The notes under the pieces are model-generated. The model did not search any database and had not been told where the DNA came from. It saw only the letters and a program-made list of their open reading frames with translations. The position numbers and the translations under genes are program-made. DNA of 22,796 nt from a virus: the IMG/VR virus record IMGVR_UViG_3300026186_000010, positions 1 to 22,796 of that record; one strand, given 5' to 3'. The stretch's first letter is position 1; every line of letters starts with the position of its first letter. Below are positions 5,922 through 15,145 of the stretch, piece after piece.

Positions 5922-8900
5922 TTATGCAAGTGCAATAACTCTTAGATCTTGAATAACTGGTACAACCGCTTGACTTGTTGATGTCATGACTAATTTAATT
6001 CTAACAACTTTAAATGATGGCAAGTCATCAATTGACCATTCATACTCTCTAAATGATCTTGGACCAGGTACATAATCATGAAAATCATTTTTCGCTATAA
6101 GAGTATCAGGAGATCCTGTATTCTTAGAAGGATCATTTACTCTCCCATCAGTAAGATTTGAATATCCAGGGAATGGAGTGAAAACAACAGAACCTGATAC
6201 ACTATCATGAATAGAATAAAATGCTCTAATGTCATTTTCTTCACTAATAGATGCAGTAAGCATCACCTTTATAGCAGTTGCTGAATTTGTTAAAATTACT
6301 GGTCGTGAAACATAAAAACATTTGTTCGGATCATCTACAATAGTATTTGATCTCTTATCATTTACATAATCAGTTATAGGTCTATTCACTCTATTTGAGG
6401 TAAATATAATATTTGCTCTTGAAAGATCAATCATTGGAGAAAGTTTTGGATCAGAACTTACTAAATTCATATTCATAGTAAAAGACTTTCTCCCAGGAAG
6501 ATTAGTAAGTCGAGCATCTTCATTTACTTTAGAAGCAACCATTCTTGGAGAAGAAAAATAATTAAGAGCATTTAAAGAAACTGGTTGGAATCCTTTATCA
6601 ACATAAGGAGCCTCAGTTCCATCAACACTCTTACCAGTAATTGTTCTTACTGAAGATGCTACTGTTGTAAATACAGGAGTAATCGTCACTATTTCTGGAG
6701 TTATAATTTCAAAGGGAACATTATAAGTTGCCTTAACATTAGATCCCCCAAAAGATCCAGATTCATTAAAAAGAAGACTGGGCCAACCAACAGTTCCAGT
6801 TCTATCACTTATATTAGTTCCTGAAGAATTATCAATTTTTAAATAGAAATAATCAAGTCCTATCTGCTCATCAATATCTCCTTCACTTAAATCATGAGTT
6901 TTATTAACTCTAAGGAGTGATATTCCATTCATTTCATACTTATGAACTCTTTGTCCATTTGTATATGCAAATGCCTTTGTTCCATCAATCTCTCTTGTAA
7001 CTCCTGTTAATGTATTTGATGCATGTCCAGTATATTTAATAATCTCATTTCCAATCTTAACATAACCAGCATTAGTTGCTCCAACAGCAACATTTTCAAA
7101 TTCTGTAAAGTTTGCAGTACTTGCAAGAGAAATATTTCCAGTACTATAAGCAGAATAATCTACATTTATTTCTGTTGGTGTAACCTCAGATTGTGCATTT
7201 GATATAGTAACCTTATTAACATCCGAATGCATTCCATGATTTCTCATATCTATTTTAAAATGCAATCCATCATCTACTTCTTGTAAAGGTTGTGTTATTA
7301 CAACACCACCAGAATGTGTACTATTGAGAGTAGTAGTAAGACCTGCAGAATTCTCATACGTTAGTGTATATCCTGCACCAACTGTAAATGTCCCCTGAAC
7401 ATTATTTACAAGAAGTTCATTGAAACCACCAATTTCAGTAACACTTAATCTAAGATCTCTTCCTACAGAAGCAATGCCAATTGATGATACTGTTAAATAA
7501 TCTCCAACACTATATCCCAATCCTCCATCTGATATAGTTGCTGCTACTGCAACACCAGAGCTAATTGTTATATTAGCAGTTCCATTTTTTCCAGTTCCGC
7601 TATTAAGATTAGTTAATGTTAAATTAGAATAAGTAGTTGATCCACTACTTGGAGTATATCCAATACCAGCATTTGTAATTTGAAGTGTCTTAGCAGTACC
7701 AGCACTTCCTACGTAATTTCCAGTTGCACCAGATTTTAATTGGGTAATTGTATTTCCATATTCTAAATCAGAATCTTGTACCGTTGTTCCAATTCCAATT
7801 CTAATAGTTTTTGAATTAACAGCAAATGGATTCTGCCTAAGAAGAGAAATATCAGTAGGTAATGGTGGATTAAAGAACTGAACAGATCCTTGACGTTCAA
7901 AATCTGCTCTGAATATTTGGAATTTAAGATCTTCATATTGACTTGGCGTCCAAACCGCAGCATTTTGTGATTTATAGAGAGAACCAAGAAGCGGTTGCTG
8001 TGTAACTAATATTTGCCCTGCTTCTGAAGCAGCCGATTTTACATCAGCTTCTCCTAATCTAGAAATCCAAACAGTATATTCCGTAGAATTTGATAAAAGA
8101 ACTATAGCATACTGCGTACCATCTCCATTCAAATAGACCGGAGCATCAAATGTAACAGTAGTCACGGCAGTTGCATCATCAGAAATATTAACATCATTTG
8201 GCAATACTTCAATATCTGCAAATGCAAGTATTGTATGTGTGGGAAGACCCGTTCTGATTTCTCTAAGTTGACATGTTACAGGTAATACCGGATCTTTACT
8301 TCTAAAGTATAGATTTAGCTTAGTTACAAATATTCCGTTTGCATCATCAACAAAGAAAGATTGTGCTAAAGGATCCTGTCCGTTAAGATTATAAGCCGTT
8401 ACAATATTTTCTACTGTACTACTACTAGTACTAGAACTAGTATCCCCCGCAGTAGCATGAGCGGTCGCATTTAATACTCTAGTCTCCATGAAATCTTCAT
8501 GAGTAACTCTTGCATTTCGTAAAGAAAGAGTTACTTCTTGAGTATTATCAATATCTCCTTGAGAATAGAATATTTCCTCAGCAGAAGTTGTCACTACACC
8601 ACCAGTTCTATCATTTGTAGAGCTATTGGTTAATCTAAACATCGATCTACCAGTTTCAAATTGAGGATTTCCTGCTATATTCCCATCAGGAACCATATAA
8701 GATCCAATTAAAGTTCCAACCCTATCTGAAAGGAGTCTATAATTTGAAATAGTTGCTGTTGCACCACTACTTTGACCCTGCAAAAGCATTCCATTTCTAG
8801 CCCATCCAGCAAATTGTGGTTGCTGTTCAGCAGCAAGGCTAAATGTATCAATATTTAAAGTAGTGCTGGTCGTTGAATAATCTCCAGGAACAGAATTATT

Positions 8901-11900
8901 TCTATCATAAGGATTTTGATCATAAAGATCTGTAGGAGCGTTGTAAGGACCATATTTATGATTTGAGTTAGCTACTCTAAATGTCATAGACGGTACAGAT
9001 GTTGTATCTGCCGGAGCAGGTACAACAGATGCAATTACAGTTTCTCCTACAGTAAAAGTACCCTTCGTCATTGTAATTTCTAATAACTTTGGAACTAACC
9101 ATTCATTAACATCAACATCATCAAAGAATCCATAAAGTTGAGTGTTTGGCTTCATTCCTTTAGCAATAAATTCAATATTTCTAGAACGCATGAAATAGAT
9201 GATATTTCTACTTACAATCCTATCACCCAAAGATTCTGTATCAATTTGTTGACGTACAGCACTTTGTACACCTGTTCTACTTTGTTCAAGGTCAGTTGAA
9301 AGACTTACACTACCATTAACACTTACATCCGTAGTTGTTGAAGTGACCATGCTACCGGCCTGCTGGCTTCCAGTAGTGGTTCCATGAGCTGCTGCACCAC
9401 CAGCGTGAGTCTGTCGTGCTCCACTAAAACCCCAAGATCCAGAACTTGGCACCCACGCTGAAGATGAAGATGTGGATACATCTACATCTAAAGTCATTCC
9501 TAGATCATGAGTAATATTATCTGTCTGCCAAGAATTCCAAATAATTTCAGTTAATCCAGATCTTGATCCATCTGCATTATTAGTTATTTCTGCTCTTAAG
9601 GATTCTGCAACACCTAAGAATGAACCTTCCATTTCAACATCTCTAAGTTCTAACCTATTAACATCAATCCACACATCAGCAGTTGGATCAAGTATAATAG
9701 ATCCTTCCCAATTCATTACCAAATATGGAGTTACATTTTCAACTCTTGTTGCATATGGTTGTTCCAACCATAATTTATCATCATAATCTAAACTAACAAC
9801 CTGACCAGTTCTTTTAATACTAGTTCCAGTAATATTTTCTAAAAAATTATGATCTTGATTTGCACTTGTTGTAGTTCCCAATCCAGCAATTGCATCCGAT
9901 CCCAATTCCAAATTAAGGGATGTTGTATAATGAGATGGTCTCAATTGACCCCGTTGGAGATCTACACTATTTTTAACACCAACACTAACATCTTGAGTAC
10001 CAACTGATGAAAAATTATCAATTAAATATCCAGACTTAAATCTATTTTGCCCAAGGGAATCTGCAATAAAAAGATCTGCAGTATTACTCTCAAGTAAAGA
10101 CAATGTAGTATAATACTCAAGATGATTAATTCTCCTTTCAAGTCTAGAAATATCACTCATTTGATATCTCTTATGTTGTATATAACTTATTTGTACATCA
10201 TTAGTATTATAAAGATATGGAGGTACTGCAAGATTAGCAATATTTATTGCATCAGAAACCGCACTGGGAAGTTTTGGATCATCAGATGGATCCCCAAATT
10301 TTAATTGAAAAACTCCATCTTTAGTTAAATAAACTCTATCTAATCTTGGAAGATAATATTCAAAAGTAATAATTTCAGACTCATCAGAAGCAAAAACATG
10401 CTGTGAGCTATGATTTCCGTCCGCAAATGATCTACTAGAAAATTCAAAAGGAGAAGCACTTCCCTCTGTTACCACATAATCATTAACTCTTGGTCTAACA
10501 TCAATAATATCACTATTCCTATAACCAGGTAACCCCCAAAGTTCTGTACGATAATCAAATCCCTCATAAGAATTAATAGTTGTAATGTCTCCTGCATCAG
10601 AAGATTCATAATATCCTTTAGAATATACAACTTTCAATTTTCTTAAGGGTACATTTACATCTTGTTTTCTTTGAATATAAGAATAATCATAATAAGTAGA
10701 CGTTTGTCCATTAGATGGACTAAAATTCTCCGTTACATTAGTACTACCTTCATCTAAAGTAATAGCAATTCCATTAACTCCGGACTCTAAAAATTCAAGA
10801 ACTTCACCAACTTCAACAGAAAAACTATTCAAATAAGTAAAAGATACTTTACTACTACTTAATTGCTTGGCATATATTCCCCTTGCACCACTTACAGCTC
10901 CTACAAATTCTTCTCCAATAATTAAATCATCAGTTTTTGCTGTAGGTCCATCTAAAGATTGAATAATTACATTTGGGAGAACAGGATCAGATGAATTATT
11001 GGATTCAAATATTCCATAAATCCTAATTACATCTGGTACATTAAGACAAATCCTTTCATCCTGAACTCTAGTTCCATACGGATAATTTCCATAAGTGAGT
11101 CCATCATTTCTAGTGGTTCCACCAATACCAGATCCTACTAATAAAGATTTGTCAAAAACACTAATCTCTATAACACTCTTTTTCTTTGATTTTGCCGTTA
11201 AAGAAGATTTAGTTACAGTTGCAATTAATCTAGATCCTGTATCATTAGCCCCAAGCCCATTAATTGTTAACTCCGTCATTCCTGAGTTAAATTGGAATTT
11301 GTCTTCACTTAATGTTTCTGTAGTTCCATCAGACCGCACTAAAACATATCTCTCCTCATCAAAAGGTAAAAATACCAAATTAGTTCCAGATGTTATGGAA
11401 TTTGTAGAATTACTAGTGATACTTATTCCATCATACTCTTTTCTAAGAATTACAGAAGAACCTGTTAAATCTACAGATTTAACATTTCTCTTTGGAAGAG
11501 GTGCAAAAAGACTTTGACCATTCTTTGAGTTCTTAAATTGTGCGCGTAATACCGAAAGATCATTTACTGAAGTTCCACTAGCACCAATACCAATGCCACC
11601 ATCAGCAACTCCTGTTACAGTTGTTACTCCACTGATTATAAGCGAATTTGTATTTACAACATCAACTTTAGCATAAGATTTTTCACTAAAATTAGGACGA
11701 GTATATTGTATAATATTTCCACTAGTTACAATACCAGGGAAAGCTGTCAGTGGACTAGTGACTGTTGCAATTCCTACAGAAAATGGTGTAATATCTGCAT
11801 TACCATTTCCTACTTTAGTTGCTACTTTTTGAAGAGTATCAGCAGAGAAAGTACTTGCTGATCCAACAGTAGCATATAATGATTTTACCTCAGATATTCC

Positions 11901-13538
11901 ATAATTAGTCCATCCAATACTAACTCTAGACTCAGTTGTATTATCAAAAACCAGTCTTTCACCATTAATGAAATTTCCAGAAACTTGATAAACAGTTAAA
12001 GCAGTCCCAGCAGTTACTGCATTTTTTAAAAACGCAGTTGCACCACTCGAATCTCCTTTAATATAAGTTGGAATAGTAAGAGTAACATCTGTATTAACTT
12101 GTAAATCACCATATGTTTGCACATCAAATAAGGAAATATCCCATCTATTTAAATTAAGATTTTCTAACTCATAAGATCCAGACTCTAATGCATAATCATA
12201 TAGTCTAGCAACACCAATTTCCTTTCCTGCTGGCACATAACTATTAATACCAACCCTTGCATCTCTTAAACTAATAGTAGCAGAAGTATTAATACCAATC
12301 GCCGGAGCTCCAGAAGCTCTATTAAGTTCTAATGTAGATCCAAAAGTGAAATTAAGTCCTTGGTTTGAAAGTTCATTTGTTGTTCTTGTTTTAGGAGAAT
12401 TTACAAGAACAGGTCCTATAATCTCGCATTCATATCCCTGTACATATGCTTTTCCTGGACCAATCTTATAAACCATCAAATCCTCAGATGGTTTTTGTCC
12501 TGTAGAAGTTAATTGATTCCTTTTATAAATTCCACCATTTCCCTTTCCATCATTTAAACTCTCCTTACAATAAACGTCAAATGCTTTAATATAATAATTC
12601 CCAGATTCATCAAAAGTTCTTCTAGCGAATTCATCTGCAAGAATATTATAATCAGTATAAGTGTTTATTTTTCTAAGTATACCATCCCTTACACTTGCTA
12701 ATTCAACAAAATTTGGATATTCATATTCATCAATGGGTTTTTTTGATAATCTTGCTCCAATCTTTAACCTATCAGCGCCTGGTGCAGCATAATTATTAAA
12801 TCCATTAGCATTATCATTAAGATAGGGATCTATATCCGCAGTTATAACATCTTCAATAACATCCAATCCTACCCTATAGCTAGGAGTATTGGTGTATTGA
12901 TCAAGAATTAAAATTTCATCATGAACTTCAACCAAATATCCACGTAAAAAATAAACTCCATTAGCAAGTGCAAATGCAGATCCTACATCAGCAGCATTAG
13001 ATGATAATGTACGTGCAAATCCTTCTCCAGCAGTAATAAAACTATTTCCAAAAGTAATATCAGAATCAGTAACTAAATTCTCTGCATCCTGAAATTCTCT
13101 TCCCGAATTATTCTTATTAGATTGATAATAATCAATATAAAGAGTAATATTTCCTCTAGAAGATTCTTCTGATGTAATTACCTTTTTAACAATGGCAACT
13201 ACTCCTGAATTTTCACCTCTAATTTGTAATCCTACTAACTCATCTAAGTATAAAGATACTGGAATTCCAAGAAAATTAGATTCAACTTCAATTGAATAAA
13301 AATTTTGAATATATGTCAGATTTCCAGGAATAACCTTAGCACCTTCTTTAAAGAAGTGATTGCCAAACTGTTCGATTTGATTTTGCAGCATTGACTGCAA
13401 AGTGGTCAATTCTCTAGCTTGAACCGGATATCCTGGTTTAAATAAAACCTTATAGTAGTCTTTGGCCTTACCACCAATTATTGGTTCATTATAGTCATCA
13501 AAATATGGTGAGACGTTGAGATTAGTTTCCTGAGACAT
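5922..13538 (-). CDS. Giant virion structural protein with N-terminal DUF4815-like region (2538 aa)
   Basis: This is a 2538-aa virion protein. Residues 32-48 (LFKPGYPVQARELTTLQ) and 54-66 (QIEQFGNHFFKEG) are the signature I associate with DUF4815 proteins of marine T4-like phages, proposed to be baseplate or tail-associated. Later parts are a mosaic: an SSGATAFLKN / GNFINGERLVF module (nt about 11930-12070), an SGARG module (near 10870-10930), a Gly/Ser/Thr/His-rich linker (9297-9478), an SSGATATISN module (8730-8790), a Gly-Tyr pair (GIGYTPSSG, GLGYSVGDYL; 7500-7675) and a NEIIKYTG..DGT module (6930-7150). The C-terminal 200 residues (SRANIIFTSNRVN, DFHDYVPGPRSFREYEWS) look like a conserved closing domain. 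It occupies the place where T4 has gp9, gp10, gp11, gp12 and wac. The ATG at 13538 overlaps a purine-rich site, TAAGGAATTATG, in which the gp8 stop forms part of the AAGGA. No enzyme motif is apparent. Confidence 0.9.
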   Translation of the reverse strand: MSQETNLNVSPYFDDYNEPIIGGKAKDYYKVLFKPGYPVQARELTTLQSMLQNQIEQFGNHFFKEGAKVIPGNLTYIQNFYSIEVESNFLGIPVSLYLDELVGLQIRGENSGVVAIVKKVITSEESSRGNITLYIDYYQSNKNNSGREFQDAENLVTDSDITFGNSFITAGEGFARTLSSNAADVGSAFALANGVYFLRGYLVEVHDEILILDQYTNTPSYRVGLDVIEDVITADIDPYLNDNANGFNNYAAPGADRLKIGARLSKKPIDEYEYPNFVELASVRDGILRKINTYTDYNILADEFARRTFDESGNYYIKAFDVYCKESLNDGKGNGGIYKRNQLTSTGQKPSEDLMVYKIGPGKAYVQGYECEIIGPVLVNSPKTRTTNELSNQGLNFTFGSTLELNRASGAPAIGINTSATISLRDARVGINSYVPAGKEIGVARLYDYALESGSYELENLNLNRWDISLFDVQTYGDLQVNTDVTLTIPTYIKGDSSGATAFLKNAVTAGTALTVYQVSGNFINGERLVFDNTTESRVSIGWTNYGISEVKSLYATVGSASTFSADTLQKVATKVGNGNADITPFSVGIATVTSPLTAFPGIVTSGNIIQYTRPNFSEKSYAKVDVVNTNSLIISGVTTVTGVADGGIGIGASGTSVNDLSVLRAQFKNSKNGQSLFAPLPKRNVKSVDLTGSSVILRKEYDGISITSNSTNSITSGTNLVFLPFDEERYVLVRSDGTTETLSEDKFQFNSGMTELTINGLGANDTGSRLIATVTKSSLTAKSKKKSVIEISVFDKSLLVGSGIGGTTRNDGLTYGNYPYGTRVQDERICLNVPDVIRIYGIFESNNSSDPVLPNVIIQSLDGPTAKTDDLIIGEEFVGAVSGARGIYAKQLSSSKVSFTYLNSFSVEVGEVLEFLESGVNGIAITLDEGSTNVTENFSPSNGQTSTYYDYSYIQRKQDVNVPLRKLKVVYSKGYYESSDAGDITTINSYEGFDYRTELWGLPGYRNSDIIDVRPRVNDYVVTEGSASPFEFSSRSFADGNHSSQHVFASDESEIITFEYYLPRLDRVYLTKDGVFQLKFGDPSDDPKLPSAVSDAINIANLAVPPYLYNTNDVQISYIQHKRYQMSDISRLERRINHLEYYTTLSLLESNTADLFIADSLGQNRFKSGYLIDNFSSVGTQDVSVGVKNSVDLQRGQLRPSHYTTSLNLELGSDAIAGLGTTTSANQDHNFLENITGTSIKRTGQVVSLDYDDKLWLEQPYATRVENVTPYLVMNWEGSIILDPTADVWIDVNRLELRDVEMEGSFLGVAESLRAEITNNADGSRSGLTEIIWNSWQTDNITHDLGMTLDVDVSTSSSSAWVPSSGSWGFSGARQTHAGGAAAHGTTTGSQQAGSMVTSTTTDVSVNGSVSLSTDLEQSRTGVQSAVRQQIDTESLGDRIVSRNIIYFMRSRNIEFIAKGMKPNTQLYGFFDDVDVNEWLVPKLLEITMTKGTFTVGETVIASVVPAPADTTSVPSMTFRVANSNHKYGPYNAPTDLYDQNPYDRNNSVPGDYSTTSTTLNIDTFSLAAEQQPQFAGWARNGMLLQGQSSGATATISNYRLLSDRVGTLIGSYMVPDGNIAGNPQFETGRSMFRLTNSSTNDRTGGVVTTSAEEIFYSQGDIDNTQEVTLSLRNARVTHEDFMETRVLNATAHATAGDTSSSTSSSTVENIVTAYNLNGQDPLAQSFFVDDANGIFVTKLNLYFRSKDPVLPVTCQLREIRTGLPTHTILAFADIEVLPNDVNISDDATAVTTVTFDAPVYLNGDGTQYAIVLLSNSTEYTVWISRLGEADVKSAASEAGQILVTQQPLLGSLYKSQNAAVWTPSQYEDLKFQIFRADFERQGSVQFFNPPLPTDISLLRQNPFAVNSKTIRIGIGTTVQDSDLEYGNTITQLKSGATGNYVGSAGTAKTLQITNAGIGYTPSSGSTTYSNLTLTNLNSGTGKNGTANITISSGVAVAATISDGGLGYSVGDYLTVSSIGIASVGRDLRLSVTEIGGFNELLVNNVQGTFTVGAGYTLTYENSAGLTTTLNSTHSGGVVITQPLQEVDDGLHFKIDMRNHGMHSDVNKVTISNAQSEVTPTEINVDYSAYSTGNISLASTANFTEFENVAVGATNAGYVKIGNEIIKYTGHASNTLTGVTREIDGTKAFAYTNGQRVHKYEMNGISLLRVNKTHDLSEGDIDEQIGLDYFYLKIDNSSGTNISDRTGTVGWPSLLFNESGSFGGSNVKATYNVPFEIITPEIVTITPVFTTVASSVRTITGKSVDGTEAPYVDKGFQPVSLNALNYFSSPRMVASKVNEDARLTNLPGRKSFTMNMNLVSSDPKLSPMIDLSRANIIFTSNRVNRPITDYVNDKRSNTIVDDPNKCFYVSRPVILTNSATAIKVMLTASISEENDIRAFYSIHDSVSGSVVFTPFPGYSNLTDGRVNDPSKNTGSPDTLIAKNDFHDYVPGPRSFREYEWSIDDLPSFKVVRIKLVMTSTSQAVVPVIQDLRVIALA
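9297..9478 (-). other. Low-complexity G/S/T/H/Q-rich linker in the DUF4815 giant
   Basis: These bases encode about 60 residues dominated by Ser, Gly, Thr, Ala, His and Gln (for example SSSSAWVPSSGSWGFSG and HAGGAAAHGTTTGSQQAG). It falls near the middle of the protein, about residues 1355-1415, and looks like a flexible or exposed linker between two folded halves. Confidence 0.6.
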
Positions 13539-13540
13539 AA

Positions 13541-13546
13541 TTCCTT
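13541..13546 (-). promoter_or_regulatory. Stop-overlapping Shine-Dalgarno AAGGAA before the DUF4815 giant
   Basis: The minus strand reads TAAGGAATTATG. The gp8 stop TAA provides the first bases of AAGGA, and the ATG follows 3 bases after GGA. That spacing is short. The arrangement implies coupling of the giant gene to gp8 translation. Confidence 0.6.
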
Positions 13547-15119
13547 AAAAGTTCACAATTACTTTGATATCTTCTTTTTGGTTTGTCGATCTAGTGACCG
13601 AGGGTCTATTATCAATATAAAGCATGTTACCAGAATATTTTTTTGCTTCTGGTGGTGACACACCTTTAATAAACGACTGTCCCAAATAGTATGTTTTACT
13701 ATTTATTAGGGTACTAATACCAGGATTAGAGGCACTACCAAAAGCAGTTTGTATTGCTAATGTTGCGCTACCACCTAGAATATTTAAAGAACCATTAGTT
13801 CCTATATCTGCAGTAAACCTATGCATCTCAAATCCATAGGTAGGATCTGTATTTTTAGATCCCATTGGAAGAGTAGTAAATCCACAATGGAATCTATCTT
13901 GCCAATATTTCAATACTCCAGTAACTTGATCATAAGCAATAACCCTACCAAAAGCAGTTGAACCAACACCAACGGTTTGTGTAATTTGAGTATCTGAATT
14001 AAAAGTAGTAGCGCTATATCCAGCACCTACTAATTTTAAAGCATAAACTGCACTTGCCTTATCAAGTGTTAAAAGAGCATCTGAATCATAACTTTTGGGA
14101 GATTCTACAATTCCTACTCTTGCTATTTGATTGCCAGTAATAAAATCTGGATTTTCTGCGTCATTTTCAATTCTAGCATACAAAACTACTCTAAAAGCTC
14201 CCAATTCAGTATAGATATTTGCACCATGCCCTCCTGGAGGTGGTATAATAACATCAAAAACCGGAAGAGTTGATCCTGTAGGTACTCCACCAGCAGCAAG
14301 ATCTACAGTTCCAAAAGTATATCCAGATCCCCCATTTGAAATGGTCACACTTTCTATTTTAGAATCATTATTAACCACTACAGTCGCTTCTGCTCCAGAC
14401 CCATCCCCACGAATTGGAACTCTTGTATAAGTTCTATTAGCAGTTCCTAACCCCACTCCCCTATTTGATATGGTTACAATTTTTAATTGTCCACTAGTTG
14501 CGGCATTTTCTCTTACTGCTGCATCAGCAGTATTAGTTTCCCAATCAGCAGGAACTGGCATAAAAGTATCTGTTTCAAACTTAACAATCTCACTGGGACT
14601 AAGTGAATATAGATACTTCCAAAGGTATCCATCACCACTAGTTCCAGCTGCTCTTGGCTCTAAATCTGTAAATGTTGGCTCATCAAGAGAAGGTCTACCG
14701 CTGGGATTTTCTGGAGTAGTTCCATTTTGAAGGCATTCATAAACCCTATAATCACTTGTTAAGACAAAACTTGAACTATCATATAAAGAAACTACATTAG
14801 AAGGAAGAGCTACGTTAAGTACAGTAATATCATTACGATACATATCATAAGTAGTTCCCGATACCCAAGGCCATTTATGAACAACTCTTCTAATATCATC
14901 ACTTGAAATTTTCTTCATGGCAATTGCAGTATCCCAAAAATTATTGAGTTGATTAAAACTCTCCATAGGACTAGGAGGAGATGTCTCCCAAGACGTATCA
15001 TAATCAGTTGGATTTGGTAATCCCACATAAGCATAATAAGAATTATCGCTAGTGGATACTCCCGCTAAAAAATTCTTAGCATTTAGTATACGGAGATTAT
15101 CAGATATAATTGCAGCCAT
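13545..15119 (-). CDS. gp8: gp8-like baseplate wedge subunit
   Basis: This 524-aa protein matches T4 gp8 (334 aa), a baseplate wedge component. Matching points are YRVYECLQNGTTPENPSGRP (about 124-143; T4 has a YRCLDVPDTG-type segment), GTSGDGYLWKYLYSLSP (159-175; T4 has GDGYVWEYLFEIPP), MPVPADW (187-193) and the C-terminus GNMLYIDNRPSVTRSTNQKE then DIKVIVNF (T4 has GEMIYMENRPP ... QTEEINILFTF). Between about 210 and 290 is an added beta module with RGDGSGAEATVVV and ISNGGSGYTFGTVDL, related to the Gly-Tyr modules of gp14. A further enlarged part (about 300-480) also contributes to the extra length. The ATG at 15119 is the first in frame after the gap. The leader contains A8 and no Shine-Dalgarno. 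The gene lies between two giants and probably opens a unit from the CATAAATA at 15138-15145. T4 comparisons are from memory. Confidence 0.9.
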   Translation of the reverse strand: MAAIISDNLRILNAKNFLAGVSTSDNSYYAYVGLPNPTDYDTSWETSPPSPMESFNQLNNFWDTAIAMKKISSDDIRRVVHKWPWVSGTTYDMYRNDITVLNVALPSNVVSLYDSSSFVLTSDYRVYECLQNGTTPENPSGRPSLDEPTFTDLEPRAAGTSGDGYLWKYLYSLSPSEIVKFETDTFMPVPADWETNTADAAVRENAATSGQLKIVTISNRGVGLGTANRTYTRVPIRGDGSGAEATVVVNNDSKIESVTISNGGSGYTFGTVDLAAGGVPTGSTLPVFDVIIPPPGGHGANIYTELGAFRVVLYARIENDAENPDFITGNQIARVGIVESPKSYDSDALLTLDKASAVYALKLVGAGYSATTFNSDTQITQTVGVGSTAFGRVIAYDQVTGVLKYWQDRFHCGFTTLPMGSKNTDPTYGFEMHRFTADIGTNGSLNILGGSATLAIQTAFGSASNPGISTLINSKTYYLGQSFIKGVSPPEAKKYSGNMLYIDNRPSVTRSTNQKEDIKVIVNF

Positions 15120-15137
15120 TTTAAGCAGTTTTTTTTC

Positions 15138-15145
15138 TATTTATG
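15138..15145 (-). promoter_or_regulatory. Candidate late promoter CATAAATA (gp8 unit)
   Basis: The minus strand reads TCATAAATAG over the stop codon of the right-hand giant and lies 18 bases before the gp8 ATG. It matches TATAAATA at 7 of 8 positions, in the same geometry as the elements at 5298-5305 and 1876-1883. The predicted leader contains an A8 run and is about 11-14 bases. Confidence 0.65.

Noticed and set aside
5921-5935. TTG start at 5935 for the small coiled-coil gene
   Set aside because: It would overlap the upstream gene by 14 bases with no ribosome site, whereas the ATG at 5920 fits the TAAAATG junction and the MKRNLIPVEG start.
8953-8960. CATAAATA on the minus strand inside the DUF4815 giant
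   Set aside because: It is the same octamer as the promoter candidates, but it encodes His-Lys-Tyr in mid-gene with no start codon just downstream. One such match per several kilobases is expected in A+T-rich DNA. AATAAATA at 10241-10248 and 13700-13707 is dismissed for the same reason.
11095-11517. A 140-codon plus-strand open frame
   Set aside because: It lies antisense inside the well-supported DUF4815 giant, has no recognisable motifs, and all real genes here run the other way. A+T-rich coding DNA gives such frames by chance.
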